DNA of 64,000 nt from Obesumbacterium proteus (GTDB lineage Bacteria > Pseudomonadota > Gammaproteobacteria > Enterobacterales > Enterobacteriaceae): positions 620,001-684,000 of the forward strand of contig NZ_CP014608.1 in the NCBI RefSeq assembly GCF_001586165.1. The letters are read 5' to 3'. Positions 15,283 to 24,612 of the stretch are shown one piece after another. Under the pieces are notes generated by a model that had not been told where the DNA came from, made no database searches, and worked only from the letters and a program-made list of their open reading frames with translations. Made by a program: the position numbers and the translations under genes. Position 1 is the first letter of the stretch; each line of letters opens with the position of its first letter.

Positions 15283-15741
15283 TTATTGGCGACCTGAGTG
15301 ACCAAAGCCACCTGCACCACGTTCGCTCTCGTCAAAAGATTCGACGAGATTGAAGTCTGCCTGTACCACAGGGACTAGCACCATCTGAGCAATTCGTTCA
15401 CCCGGCTCAATGGTAAAGGTCGTTTGGCCACGGTTCCAGACGGAAACCATCAACTGACCTTGATAGTCAGAATCGATCAAGCCGACCAGATTACCCAATA
15501 CGATCCCGTGCTTATGGCCCAAACCAGAACGAGGCAGGATGATTGCCGCTAGGCTAGGATCTTCAATATGAATTGCCAGTCCGGTTGGCAACAGAGTGGT
15601 TTCACCCGGTGCCAAAATGACGGCTTCATCCAAACAAGCGCGTAGGTCTAGACCCGCAGAACCTGGAGTGGCATAGGTTGGCAATGGGAATTGTTCACCG
15701 ATGCGCGGATCTAAAATTTTAACGTCTATTTTTTTCTTCAT
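15283..15741 (-). CDS. dut: dUTP pyrophosphatase
   Basis: Hydrolyses dUTP to dUMP, keeping uracil out of DNA and feeding dTMP synthesis. 152 aa from the ATG at 15741 (MKKKIDVKILDPRIG). All five dUTPase motifs are visible, including GSAGLDLRA, LPRSGLGHKHG, GLIDSDYQGQL, GERIAQMV and the C-terminal P-loop-like RGAGGFGHSGRQ. It overlaps the end of coaBC by 23 bp, as in E. coli, so the two are coupled. Confidence 0.98.
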   Translation of the reverse strand: MKKKIDVKILDPRIGEQFPLPTYATPGSAGLDLRACLDEAVILAPGETTLLPTGLAIHIEDPSLAAIILPRSGLGHKHGIVLGNLVGLIDSDYQGQLMVSVWNRGQTTFTIEPGERIAQMVLVPVVQADFNLVESFDESERGAGGFGHSGRQ

Positions 15742-16933
15742 AATGGCTGACAATCTCGTCAATTAAATAGTGGCCCAACAAGGACTTATTGCTGAGTGGC
15801 AGCTGCTTATCGCCCTGCGGCCAAAAAAGGTGTAAGGCATTGGTATCGGTGTTAAACCCTTGCCCTTCTTGGGAAACATCGTTCGCACAAATCATATCCA
15901 GATTTTTACGTGCAAGTTTTTGCTTGGCGTATTCTTCCACATTCTGGGTTTCGGCGGCAAATCCTACGACATAGGGGCGATGCTCAGTCAGGGCTGCAAC
16001 ACCTGCCACAATATCAGGGTTTTTCACCAGCTTAAGCGTGATTTCATCGCCCTGTTTTTTTATTTTTTCGTCGCAAATTTGTTCGGCGCGATAGTCTGCC
16101 ACCGCAGCGCAAGAAATGAAAATTTGATGTGCTGGAACCTGAGCAAGCACCTCTGTTTGCATTTCTAATGCGCTTTCCACGTCGATACGCACCACACCTT
16201 CAGGTGTTTTTTGATTAACCGGCCCGCTCACCAGTGTGACTTTAGCGCCGCGTTTTGCGGCAGCCGCTGCGATAGAAAAGCCCATTTTCCCTGAACTATG
16301 GTTAGTGATGAAACGTACAGGGTCTAGGGCTTCACGTGTTGGGCCCGCGGTGATAAGAATGCTGTATTGTGCGAGATCCTGCTGCTGAGAAAAATGCGCC
16401 TGAATCATGGTGACTAACACCATTGGATCGAGCATGCGCCCAGGCCCTACGTCGCCACAGGCTTGGCTGCCGCTGTCTGGCCCCCAGAGCTGTAAGCCTC
16501 GGCGCTCCAGCGTTTTCAGATTCTCTTGCGTTGCCGCAGCGCGATACATCTGTTGGTTCATCGCTGGGGCAATTGCAATAGGTGCAGCGGTTGCCAAACA
16601 TACGGTGCTGAGAAGATCATTTGCCATTCCGGCGGCAATGCGTGCAATTAAATCAGCGGTTGCTGGTGCGATAACGACCAGATCAGCCCATTTGCCGAGT
16701 TCAATATGCCCCATTGACGCCTCTGCTGCAGGATCCAGCAGGTCATCCGATACTGGATAGCCTGAAACAGCTTGTAAGGTTAGCGGGGTGATAAACGCTT
16801 CCGCGCCTTTTGTCATTACCACGCGAACCTCTGCGCCACGTTCTCGCAGTCGACGTACTATTTCTGGGCATTTATATGCAGCGATGCCCCCGCTGATGCC
16901 TAATACAATGCGTTTGCCTGTCAGTGCAGTCAT
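15719..16933 (-). CDS. coaBC: Bifunctional phosphopantothenoylcysteine synthetase/decarboxylase
   Basis: Two consecutive steps of coenzyme A synthesis. 404 aa. The N-terminal flavoprotein decarboxylase (CoaC, about 1-190) shows GISGGIAAYK, His in MGHIELGKWAD, PAMNQQMY and the catalytic Cys in SQACGD. The C-terminal CTP-dependent synthetase (CoaB) shows ITAGPTREALDPVRFI, FISCAAVADYR and KKQGDEITLKLVKNPDI. Convergent with nothing; it is first gene of the leftward dut pair and divergent from radC. Confidence 0.98.
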   Translation of the reverse strand: MTALTGKRIVLGISGGIAAYKCPEIVRRLRERGAEVRVVMTKGAEAFITPLTLQAVSGYPVSDDLLDPAAEASMGHIELGKWADLVVIAPATADLIARIAAGMANDLLSTVCLATAAPIAIAPAMNQQMYRAAATQENLKTLERRGLQLWGPDSGSQACGDVGPGRMLDPMVLVTMIQAHFSQQQDLAQYSILITAGPTREALDPVRFITNHSSGKMGFSIAAAAAKRGAKVTLVSGPVNQKTPEGVVRIDVESALEMQTEVLAQVPAHQIFISCAAVADYRAEQICDEKIKKQGDEITLKLVKNPDIVAGVAALTEHRPYVVGFAAETQNVEEYAKQKLARKNLDMICANDVSQEGQGFNTDTNALHLFWPQGDKQLPLSNKSLLGHYLIDEIVSHYEEKNRR

Positions 16934-17111
16934 GGTGCTATTCCATTCGAGACAGAAATTGGCGTGATTTTACCATAAGCGGAGAAGATGACATGTGTTG
17001 CAGTCGTTGCGATCGTTTTTTGCGCACTTCTTCGCATTGATGGTGTTTGGTACTCGACGCCATTTTAGAAATTGAGATGATGGCTTAAACCTATCTTGTG
17101 AGTTTTATTTC

Positions 17112-17798
17112 ATGGAAGAAAGCGTCGCGACAGCGTACTGGCCATCAATGTTGGCCCCAAGAGAAAAACTATTGTCCCTAGGACGTGAATCATTATCCGA
17201 TCAGGAACTGCTAGCGATATTTTTACGTACAGGCACGAAAGGGGTTAATGTGATGGCGCTATCGTCGCATTTGATTCGCGAGTTTGGCTCAATTTACAGT
17301 CTGATGCAGGCCGATTACGATAGTTTTTGTTCGAAACCTGGCCTTGGTATCTCTCGATATGCACAGCTGCAGGCAGTGATGGAACTGTCAAAACGATTTT
17401 TGCATCGGCAGCTTACTGAGCAAAGTGTCATCACTCGACCCGAGTTAACGGCGCTATATTTGCAAAATGTGTTCTCCGGATACGAGCGAGAAGCCTTTTT
17501 TGTCTTATTTTTAGACAACCAGCATCGCGTAATTCGCTCTGAGGAGATGTTTTCGGGTACTATAAACTGTGTGGATGTATATCCACGCGAAATTGTGCGG
17601 GGTGCGCTTAAGGTTAACGCCGTTGCGTTAATCCTTGCACATAATCATCCGTCCGGAATAGCAGAGCCCAGTGCAGCAGATCGTGTGCTCACAGAAAGAG
17701 TGGTGAAAGCTTGCGCATTATTGGATATCCGTGTGCTAGATCATATGGTGATCGGTCACGGCCAGAGCGTGTCTTTTGCTGAAAGAGGGTGGCTTTAA
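17112..17798 (+). CDS. radC: RadC family JAB/MPN protein
   Basis: 228 aa with an N-terminal helix-hairpin-helix region (SDQELLAIFLRTGTKGVNVM) and a C-terminal MPN+ domain carrying the JAMM residues: LILAHNHPSGIAEPSAAD gives the two His, Ser and Asp. Family members are called DNA repair proteins, but the actual activity is unresolved. Located upstream of rpmB as in E. coli. Confidence 0.95.
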   Translation: MEESVATAYWPSMLAPREKLLSLGRESLSDQELLAIFLRTGTKGVNVMALSSHLIREFGSIYSLMQADYDSFCSKPGLGISRYAQLQAVMELSKRFLHRQLTEQSVITRPELTALYLQNVFSGYEREAFFVLFLDNQHRVIRSEEMFSGTINCVDVYPREIVRGALKVNAVALILAHNHPSGIAEPSAADRVLTERVVKACALLDIRVLDHMVIGHGQSVSFAERGWL

Positions 17799-17839
17799 GC
17801 TTTTTTTCGCGATCCTTTGGGATCTTTGCTGTTCGGGTC

Positions 17840-17868
17840 TTGAGCACTTACGCTTCAGAGCGTATACT
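17840..17868 (+). promoter_or_regulatory. Promoter of rpmB-rpmG
   Basis: TTGAGC (17840-17845) and TATACT (17863-17868) are separated by 17 bp, a near-ideal sigma70 promoter. Transcription would start near 17875, giving a leader of about 160 bases before rpmB. Confidence 0.75.
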
Positions 17869-17901
17869 ACGCCACCTTTGAGAATCTTGGTTGTAGCGTT
17901 A

Positions 17902-17969
17902 AGAGCCTATCTCAGCAGGTTTCGACCTGACTCAGAGTCTCCTCGGTGAAGTTTGCTGAGATGGGCTCT
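17902..17969 (+). promoter_or_regulatory. Structured 5' leader of rpmB-rpmG
   Basis: AGAGCCTATCTCAGCA (17902-17917) pairs with TGCTGAGATGGGCTCT (17954-17969) along 16 positions, one a wobble. The enclosed region contains a further CAGGT-ttcg-ACCTG stem-loop with a stable tetraloop. The length and position suggest a ribosomal-protein leader controlling L28/L33 synthesis. No T run follows, so control would act on translation or RNA stability. Confidence 0.6.
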
Positions 17970-18034
17970 AAAGCCTGACGAGGCGGCTACTTCCTATACG
18001 AAGCTCGAGCTGATTTGATTTTTGGAGAATAGAC

Positions 18035-18271
18035 ATGTCCCGAGTCTGCCAAGTTACTGGCAAGCGTCCGGTGGCCGGTAATAACCGTTCCCACGCGATG
18101 AACGCAACCAAACGCCGTTTTCTGCCTAACCTGCATTCACACCGCTTTTGGGTTGAAGGCGAGAAGCGCTTTGTAACTCTGCGTGTATCTGCTAAAGGTA
18201 TGCGTGTTATTGATAAAAAGGGTATCGAAACGGTCTTGGCCGAAATTCGCGCCCGCGGTGAGAAGTATTAA
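18035..18271 (+). CDS. rpmB: 50S ribosomal protein L28
   Basis: 78 aa, MSRVCQVTGKRPVAGNNRSH, the usual length and sequence, with GGAG upstream. Part of the large ribosomal subunit. First gene of the rpmB-rpmG operon, 11 bp from rpmG, downstream of a long structured leader. Confidence 0.99.
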   Translation: MSRVCQVTGKRPVAGNNRSHAMNATKRRFLPNLHSHRFWVEGEKRFVTLRVSAKGMRVIDKKGIETVLAEIRARGEKY

Positions 18272-18279
18272 GGAACTGA

Positions 18280-18450
<171 letters not shown>

Positions 18451-18466
18451 TTTTAGTGGATTTAAG

Positions 18467-18494
18467 AAAACCCAGCTTCGGCTGGGTTTTTTTT
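18467..18494 (+). terminator. Terminator after rpmG
   Basis: AAAACCCAGC-ttcg-GCTGGGTTTT followed by more T; stem 18467-18490 with eight T from 18487. Confidence 0.92.
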
Positions 18495-18566
18495 ATTCTA
18501 AAATGCCCCCACATGGTGATTATAGCCGTCATCAGATGGCAAATTGCCTTTGAGTTGGGGAGTAAA

Positions 18567-19376
18567 ATGCCAGAACTACCAGAAGTAGAAACCAGTCGCC
18601 GCGGGATCGAACCCTTTTTAGTCGGCCATTCAATCGAACATCTTGTGGTTCGCCAGCCTAAACTCCGATGGCCAGTCTCTGATGAACTGCTTCGATTAAG
18701 CGATAAGCCAGTGCTTAGCGTGCAGCGCCGCGCCAAGTATTTGCTGATTGAGTTGGCAGATGGATGGATTATCGTTCATCTTGGTATGTCTGGTAGCGTT
18801 CGTATCTTACCCGCCGATGAGCCCCCTCAAAAACATGACCATGTCGATATGATCTTGTCGAGTGGCATGATGCTGCGTTACACCGACCCACGCCGCTTTG
18901 GTGCTTGGCTGTGGTGTAAAGATTTAGACTCATCCAATGTGTTAGCCCATCTTGGCCCTGAGCCACTCAGTGACGAGTTTGATGGTGATTATCTCTATCA
19001 GAAGTCGCGTAGTAAGAAGACGGCCGTGAAGGCGTGGCTAATGGATAATAAGGTGGTTGTGGGCGTCGGAAATATTTATGCCAGTGAGTCACTGTTTACC
19101 GCACGCATTAGCCCCGATCGGCCAGCAGGTTCATTAACGAGAAAAGATGCTGATGTGCTGGTGGCAACCATAAAAGCAGTGCTACTACGTTCGATTGAAC
19201 AGGGTGGTACGACTTTGAAAGACTTTTTGCAGTCTGATGGTAAGCCGGGATATTTTGCGCAGGAACTACAGGTCTATGGTAGAGCAGGGGAAGCATGCCG
19301 AGTGTGCGGCGAGAAAATACTGAGCGGAAAGCACGGGCAGCGCACGACGTTTTTTTGTCCACGCTGCCAGAAGTAG
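18567..19376 (+). CDS. mutM: Formamidopyrimidine-DNA glycosylase
   Basis: Removes 8-oxoguanine and formamidopyrimidines from DNA. 269 aa from the ATG at 18567 with GGGGAG upstream; the open frame reaches further left only through the terminator. The mature N terminus PELPEVE carries the catalytic Pro and Glu. VGVGNIYASE and the C-terminal zinc finger (CRVCGEKI...CPRCQK) are intact. Convergent with coaD, three bases apart. Confidence 0.98.
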   Translation: MPELPEVETSRRGIEPFLVGHSIEHLVVRQPKLRWPVSDELLRLSDKPVLSVQRRAKYLLIELADGWIIVHLGMSGSVRILPADEPPQKHDHVDMILSSGMMLRYTDPRRFGAWLWCKDLDSSNVLAHLGPEPLSDEFDGDYLYQKSRSKKTAVKAWLMDNKVVVGVGNIYASESLFTARISPDRPAGSLTRKDADVLVATIKAVLLRSIEQGGTTLKDFLQSDGKPGYFAQELQVYGRAGEACRVCGEKILSGKHGQRTTFFCPRCQK

Positions 19377-19379
19377 GCG

Positions 19380-19859
19380 CTAGATAAGTTTCTCACTCAG
19401 TGCCTGAGCAATTATCTCAGGCACGAAAGGCGCGATATCTCCACCGTGGCGAGCAACTTCCTTCACCAAAGATGACGAGATAAACGACCATTCTTTGGAG
19501 GGCATGAGAAACACGCTTTCCAGCGTCGGCATCAAATGACGGTTCATATTTGCGAGCTGCATTTCATATTCAAAATCAGAAACAGCTCTGAGGCCACGAA
19601 CCAAAATATTGGCATTTTGATGCTGAGCAAAATGCGCCATGAGTTCGCTAAACCCTAAAACTTCCACATTAGGCAGATGAGCCGTCACCTGCGTTGCTAA
19701 GGCGACCCGTTCTTCTAAGCTGAACATCGGTTTTTTACTTGGGCTAGCTGCAATCGCAAGAATAACGTGATCAAACATGTTAGCGGCACGAGTCACTAAA
19801 TCTAAATGACCGTTAGTCATCGGATCAAAAGTACCGGGATAGATGGCGCGCTTTTCCAT
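19380..19859 (-). CDS. coaD: Phosphopantetheine adenylyltransferase
   Basis: Fourth step of coenzyme A synthesis. 159 aa from the ATG at 19859 (MEKRAIYPGTFDP); five upstream codons to 19874 overlap waaA and are not needed. The nucleotidyltransferase motif TNGHLDLV and the ISSSLVKEVARHGGD segment are present. Lies just downstream of waaA, the conserved waaA-coaD pair. Confidence 0.98.
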   Translation of the reverse strand: MEKRAIYPGTFDPMTNGHLDLVTRAANMFDHVILAIAASPSKKPMFSLEERVALATQVTAHLPNVEVLGFSELMAHFAQHQNANILVRGLRAVSDFEYEMQLANMNRHLMPTLESVFLMPSKEWSFISSSLVKEVARHGGDIAPFVPEIIAQALSEKLI

Positions 19860-19870
19860 GATTACCGCTC

Positions 19871-21148
19871 TCAATGGTTCTTTACGGGAAGATAAGGTTC
19901 AAGCAGGTGTAATAATTTCTGTAATGCACCCTGATTCTGATATAGCACTTCAACGGCGTGGCGGCCATAGTAACTACGGTAATCTTCATCAGTTAACAGT
20001 GTTGTGATTTCTTTTACCAAAGACGCTGCATCTGTCACGGTAATTAAACCATCAGCCTGTTCTAGTCTGGCACAGATATCTTTAAAGTTGATGGTATGTG
20101 GGCCCATAAGAACAGGGATTGCGTGCGCCGCTGGTTCCAGCGGATTATGCCCCCCTCGTTCAACTAAGCTTCCACCCACAAAGGCAAGGTCGGCGATGCC
20201 ATATAGCAACATGAGTTCGCCCATCGTATCGCCAATAACGACTTGAGTTTTGGCCGAGGGAATTTCACCGGATGAACGCGTGATGTAGCTTAGACCTGCT
20301 TGCTGCGTGAGCTTAATGGCGTCGTTGAAACGTTCAGGGTGGCGTGGGACAAGAATGAGTAACAGCTCAGGGAAATGCTCTAGCAGCTGCTTGTGAGCAT
20401 CAATCAAAATGTCTTCTTCGCCTTCGTGGGTGCTTGTTGCAATCCAGACTTGACGATGGGGTGCCCATTGGCGTCGGAGTGTCACCGCTTTAGCGGCGAG
20501 CTGTGGTGTTACGGAAATATCGAACTTTAAACTGCCAGTGACTGCCAGTTGGGATGGTTTTAGTCCCAAAGAGATAAAACGTTCACCGTCTTCTTGATTC
20601 TGTGCGGCTATCAGTGTGATGCGGCGCAAGATATCGCGAATAAAGCCGCCAAGTTTTGCATAACCTTTTGCCGAGCGGGCAGACAAACGTGCGTTGGCAA
20701 TAACAAGCGGTATCTGGCGTTTATTAAGCGCGGTTATCAAGTTTGGCCAAAGTTCGGTTTCCATAATGAGAACTAACTTTGGATTAACACGGTCTAGAAA
20801 GCGGTTAATTGAACCTGGAAGATCATAAGGCAAGTAGACATGCTGAACATCTTTGCCAAACGCTGATTGCACGCGCTCGGAGCCTGTTGGCGTCATCGTG
20901 GTTACCGTGATGGGTAACGTTGGATAGCGATGGCGCAGGGCTCTAACTAACGGGATCGCGGCCAGCGTCTCCCCTACGGAAACAGAGTGCAACATGATCC
21001 CACCGGAAAGCATTTTGTTTGAGCAAAAGCCATATCGCTCCGCCCAACGCTTTCTGTAGGCAGGAGCTTTACGACCACGCATCCACAATCTGATCCAAAT
21101 GAGCGGCTGGATTAGGTAAAGCAGTATGGTGTAAAGCGTTTGAAGCAT
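19871..21148 (-). CDS. waaA: Kdo transferase
   Basis: Adds two Kdo residues to lipid IVA at the inner membrane, beginning the LPS core. 425 aa. An N-terminal hydrophobic anchor (TLYTILLYLIQPLIWIRL) is followed by the GT30 domain with SVGETLAAIPL, METELWPN, GSLKFDI and the nucleotide-sugar segment FVGGSLVERGGHNPLEPAA. Transcribed leftward with coaD, divergent from the waaQ operon. Confidence 0.98.
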   Translation of the reverse strand: MLQTLYTILLYLIQPLIWIRLWMRGRKAPAYRKRWAERYGFCSNKMLSGGIMLHSVSVGETLAAIPLVRALRHRYPTLPITVTTMTPTGSERVQSAFGKDVQHVYLPYDLPGSINRFLDRVNPKLVLIMETELWPNLITALNKRQIPLVIANARLSARSAKGYAKLGGFIRDILRRITLIAAQNQEDGERFISLGLKPSQLAVTGSLKFDISVTPQLAAKAVTLRRQWAPHRQVWIATSTHEGEEDILIDAHKQLLEHFPELLLILVPRHPERFNDAIKLTQQAGLSYITRSSGEIPSAKTQVVIGDTMGELMLLYGIADLAFVGGSLVERGGHNPLEPAAHAIPVLMGPHTINFKDICARLEQADGLITVTDAASLVKEITTLLTDEDYRSYYGRHAVEVLYQNQGALQKLLHLLEPYLPVKNH

Positions 21149-21586
21149 AAGAGGTTTGTATGGTAGGTAAACTTGGTTGGGATTCTAAGTATTTAACTAA
21201 GGCAAAGCCATCACTTTTGGTCTTCAACTACCTGAAAAACCGAGAAATCAATTACAACTCATTGTTAATAATGTGGTTTTTTTAGAGTTGTATTATTAAT
21301 TGATAAAATCAACCCGATAGATAATGTTTTACCGAGTCGTGTTTTCTTTTGTCATAGATAATTCTCTTATTGTTTTGATTTTTAATGGTTTATTAGTTTT
21401 CGCTGGAAATAAGGAATTCGGCACCCACAATAACTAGTGATACAATAGGAAAATATAAACAGAGAAGATTTTATCAGTGAATTGGTTGCTGTAGAGCCAA
21501 GGGCGGTAGCGTGCCTATTCGCGGAGCACTCCTATACATGGGCTTTCGCATACAGTGTCTTATAACCAGATAGATAAGAGCGGCAA
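21149..21586. promoter_or_regulatory. AT-rich control region between waaA and waaQ
   Basis: No gene seen in 438 bp. It should hold the leftward waaA promoter and the rightward waaQ promoter, with the JUMPstart/ops element at 21475-21513 near its right end. Composition is markedly AT-rich, as usual ahead of LPS operons. Confidence 0.7.
21475..21513 (+). promoter_or_regulatory. JUMPstart element with ops site (RfaH recruitment)
   Basis: The stretch contains CAGTG, GCTGTAGAGCCA and the exact ops core GGCGGTAGCGTG (21502-21513). RNA polymerase pauses at ops and picks up RfaH, which prevents early termination in long surface-polysaccharide operons. It lies 73 bp before waaQ, so the whole rightward core operon is predicted to be RfaH-dependent. 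Confidence 0.93.
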
Positions 21587-22660
21587 GTGGATAAACAATA
21601 TAAAAGAATACTCGTTATCAAGCTTCGGTTTCATGGAGACATGCTGCTGACAACTCCGGTCATCAGTACGCTAAAGCTAAACTATCCAGATGCTAAAATC
21701 GATGTCTTATTATATGAAGACACTATGCCAATTCTTTCGGAAAATCCTGAGGTTAATGCGCTTTACGGGATAAAAAATAAAAAAACCTCGACGATTGAAA
21801 AACTACAAAATGCAGCGAAGACGATTGGTTTGTTGAGAAAGAATAATTACGACTTAGTGATTAACCTGACAGATCAGTGGCCGGTCGCTTTTATAGTTAA
21901 GTGTTTGCAGACAAAAAATAAAATTTCGTTGCAGTTTAGCCACCGAAAATCGATCTTTTGGACTCACTGCTTTAGTGAGTCCGTCGAGCCTAACGGTACG
22001 CATATTGTAGAGTGGAATTTGTCTGCGCTTGCTCCACTTAGGTTGCAAAAAATAATCACTGAAACAAAGATGAGCTATCAGCCCGAGCATTGGCATACCA
22101 TCCAGCAGCGGCTCTCTGAGAATGGTGTAGATAGCCAGCATTATGTTGTTATTCAGCCGACAGCTCGCCAGATGTTTAAATGCTGGGATGAAGAAAAATT
22201 CGCAGAGGTTATTGATTCATTAGAATCTCGTGGGTTTAGCGTGGTTCTCACTTCTGGGCCAAGCGCTGATGACATTGCCTGTGTAACTAAGATCAAAGAA
22301 AACTGCAAAATAAAACCTGTTACGGCGTTAGCCGGCAAAACATCGTTCCCCGAGCTCGCGGCTCTGATCGATCACGCTTCTCTGTTAATTGGCGTTGACT
22401 CTGCGCCGATGCACATTGCTGCTGCACTGAAAACGCCGATCATTTGCCTATTTGGCGCCACCGATCACCGCTTCTGGCGTCCGTGGAGTGATAATTTCAT
22501 TATGTTTTGGGCTGGTGACTATCAACCAATGCCTACGCGAGACAATTTGGATCGCCATCGCAAATACCTATCCTGTATCCCTGCAAGCGACGTCATTGAG
22601 GCTACAGAAAAGCTTCTGAAGGATAGCTCAGATGAACTCCTGCCTAAGGATAGCGAATGA
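21587..22660 (+). CDS. waaQ: LPS core heptosyltransferase III
   Basis: Adds the branch heptose III to heptose II of the inner core. 357 aa, GT9 family: N-terminal VIKLRFHGDMLLTTPVIST, NLTDQWP, and a C-terminal ADP-heptose site LIGVDSAPMHIAAAL, FGATDHRFWRPW. Starts at GTG (21587). First gene of the RfaH-controlled operon; overlaps waaG by four bases. Confidence 0.95.
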   Translation: MDKQYKRILVIKLRFHGDMLLTTPVISTLKLNYPDAKIDVLLYEDTMPILSENPEVNALYGIKNKKTSTIEKLQNAAKTIGLLRKNNYDLVINLTDQWPVAFIVKCLQTKNKISLQFSHRKSIFWTHCFSESVEPNGTHIVEWNLSALAPLRLQKIITETKMSYQPEHWHTIQQRLSENGVDSQHYVVIQPTARQMFKCWDEEKFAEVIDSLESRGFSVVLTSGPSADDIACVTKIKENCKIKPVTALAGKTSFPELAALIDHASLLIGVDSAPMHIAAALKTPIICLFGATDHRFWRPWSDNFIMFWAGDYQPMPTRDNLDRHRKYLSCIPASDVIEATEKLLKDSSDELLPKDSE

Positions 22661-23784
22661 TGAATATTGCGTTCTGTTTATATAAATATTTTCCGTTTGG
22701 CGGATTACAGCGCGATTTTCTACGTATTGCACTGGCATGTCAGGCTCGTGGTCATCATATCCGTGTTTATGCGATGTCATGGGAAGGTGAACGACCAGCG
22801 GATTTCGAATATATCCAAGTGCCAACTCGTTCACATTCTAACCACGGCCGAAATAAAGAATACAGTGATTGGGTAACACACGATTTACAGGTAAATCCAG
22901 CGGATATCGTGGTCGGTTTTAACAAGATGCCGGGGCTTGATTATTACTATGCTGCAGACGTGTGTTATGCCGAAAAAGTGGCACAGGAAAAAGGATTTGT
23001 ATACCGACTAACTTCACGTTATAAGCACTATGCCGAGTTTGAGCGCGCGGTATTTTCAAATGAGAGCCACGCTGAGTTGCTAATGCTGACCGGCAAGCAA
23101 ATTGCGGATTTCAAACGACATTATCAAACGGCGCCTGAGCGTTTTCATATTGTTCCGCCAGGAATATCTTTAGATAGAAAATATGATCACCGTCCAGCTA
23201 ATATTCGCGAAGATTTTCGTCAGCGCAATGCTATTGCTGATGATGAATTGCTGGTGCTACAGGTGGGTTCTGATTTTAAACGCAAAGGCGTTGATCGAAC
23301 GCTGCGTGCAATCGCTGCATTGCCAATGGCGACTAAGGCAAAGACAAAGCTCATTGTTGTAGGGCAAGACAAGCCTAAGCGTTATCAGGCGCTCGCCGCG
23401 AAGCTGGGTATTTTATCTCAGGTTCAGTTCTACTCTGGTCGAGATGATATCCCTGAGTTAATGGCTGCTGCAGATGTATTAATGCACCCTGCGTATCAAG
23501 AGTCCGCGGGTATCGTTTTAATTGAGGCGATTGCGGCTGGGTTGCCAGTTATTACGACAGAAACTTGCGGCTATGCTCATCATGTTGCTAGCGCTGATTG
23601 TGGAGTGGTGATTTCTGAACCATTCGAACAAAATCAGCTAAATGAAGTTTTAGCGCGTGGGCTAGATAACAAAAAATTGAGAGAAACATGGTCCGAACAC
23701 GCCAAAGCGTATGCGGATAAAGAAGATCTGTATAGCTTGCCAGAAAGAGCGGCAGACCTCATTCTAGGTGGTAAAAATGATTGA
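22657..23784 (+). CDS. waaG: UDP-glucose:LPS alpha-1,3-glucosyltransferase
   Basis: Adds the first outer-core glucose to heptose II. 375 aa, GT4 fold. The opening FCLYKYFPFGGLQRDFLRIA, then VGFNKMPGLDYYYAADVCYAEKVA, LQVGSDFKRKGVDR and the EX7E motif (ESAGIVLIEAIAAG) are all family hallmarks. It overlaps both waaQ and waaP, typical of the Q-G-P block. Confidence 0.97.
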   Translation: MMNIAFCLYKYFPFGGLQRDFLRIALACQARGHHIRVYAMSWEGERPADFEYIQVPTRSHSNHGRNKEYSDWVTHDLQVNPADIVVGFNKMPGLDYYYAADVCYAEKVAQEKGFVYRLTSRYKHYAEFERAVFSNESHAELLMLTGKQIADFKRHYQTAPERFHIVPPGISLDRKYDHRPANIREDFRQRNAIADDELLVLQVGSDFKRKGVDRTLRAIAALPMATKAKTKLIVVGQDKPKRYQALAAKLGILSQVQFYSGRDDIPELMAAADVLMHPAYQESAGIVLIEAIAAGLPVITTETCGYAHHVASADCGVVISEPFEQNQLNEVLARGLDNKKLRETWSEHAKAYADKEDLYSLPERAADLILGGKND

Positions 23785-24574
23785 GTTAAAAGAGCCCTTA
23801 ACCACATTGTGGAAGGGAAAAGATCCTTTTGTTGAAGTAGAGAAACTTCAAGGGGAGGTTTTTCGTGCTTTGGAGACTCGTAAAACGCTTCGTTTTTCTT
23901 TAGCAGAGAAATCATATTTTATTAAAATTCACTATGGCACGACGCTAAAGGAAGTTTTGAAAAATCTGATTTCTTTCCGTATCCCTGTATTAGGTGCCGA
24001 TCGTGAGTGGAAAGCGATTCATCGTTTGTACCAATTAGACGTTGATACCATGAAAGGCATTGGCTTTGGCCAAATGGGAGCCAACCCGCTGACGCGGAAG
24101 TCTTTTATTATTACTGAAGATTTGGCCCCGACAATTAGCCTAGAGGATTATTGTGCTGATTGGGCGCAAACTCCCCCTGATTTTCGTATCAAGCGCATGT
24201 TAATTAAACGATTAGCAACGATGGTGAGGAAGATGCACCGTGGTGGTGTAAATCATCGCGATTGTTATATTTGCCATTTCTTGCTTCATTTGCCTTTCGA
24301 TGGCGATGAAAGCCAGCTCAAACTATCGGTTATCGACTTACACCGATCGCAGATCCGTGACAATGTACCGAAGCGTTGGAGAGATAAAGATCTGATTGGT
24401 TTATATTTTTCATCATCCAATATTGGTTTAAGTAAAAAAGATATTTTTTATTTTCTTAAAATTTATTTTGATGCCCCGTTACGCCAAACATTAATGCAAG
24501 AGCGGGAATTGCTAGAAAAAGCGATTACTAAGTCTGAAAAAATCAAAGAACGTACTATACGCAAATCGCTATGA
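23777..24574 (+). CDS. waaP: LPS core heptose I kinase
   Basis: Phosphorylates heptose I, needed for outer-membrane integrity. 265 aa from the ATG at 23777 (MIELKEPLTTLWKGKDPF), the E. coli length. Kinase-like motifs are KSYFIKIHYGTTLKE, GVNHRDCYICHF (catalytic loop) and LSVIDLHRSQ (metal-binding Asp). Overlaps waaG by eight bases. Confidence 0.97.
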   Translation: MIELKEPLTTLWKGKDPFVEVEKLQGEVFRALETRKTLRFSLAEKSYFIKIHYGTTLKEVLKNLISFRIPVLGADREWKAIHRLYQLDVDTMKGIGFGQMGANPLTRKSFIITEDLAPTISLEDYCADWAQTPPDFRIKRMLIKRLATMVRKMHRGGVNHRDCYICHFLLHLPFDGDESQLKLSVIDLHRSQIRDNVPKRWRDKDLIGLYFSSSNIGLSKKDIFYFLKIYFDAPLRQTLMQERELLEKAITKSEKIKERTIRKSL

Positions 24575-24612
24575 CCGATCTTTCAGTGTATTGAGAGGAT
24601 AAGTGAGAAACT

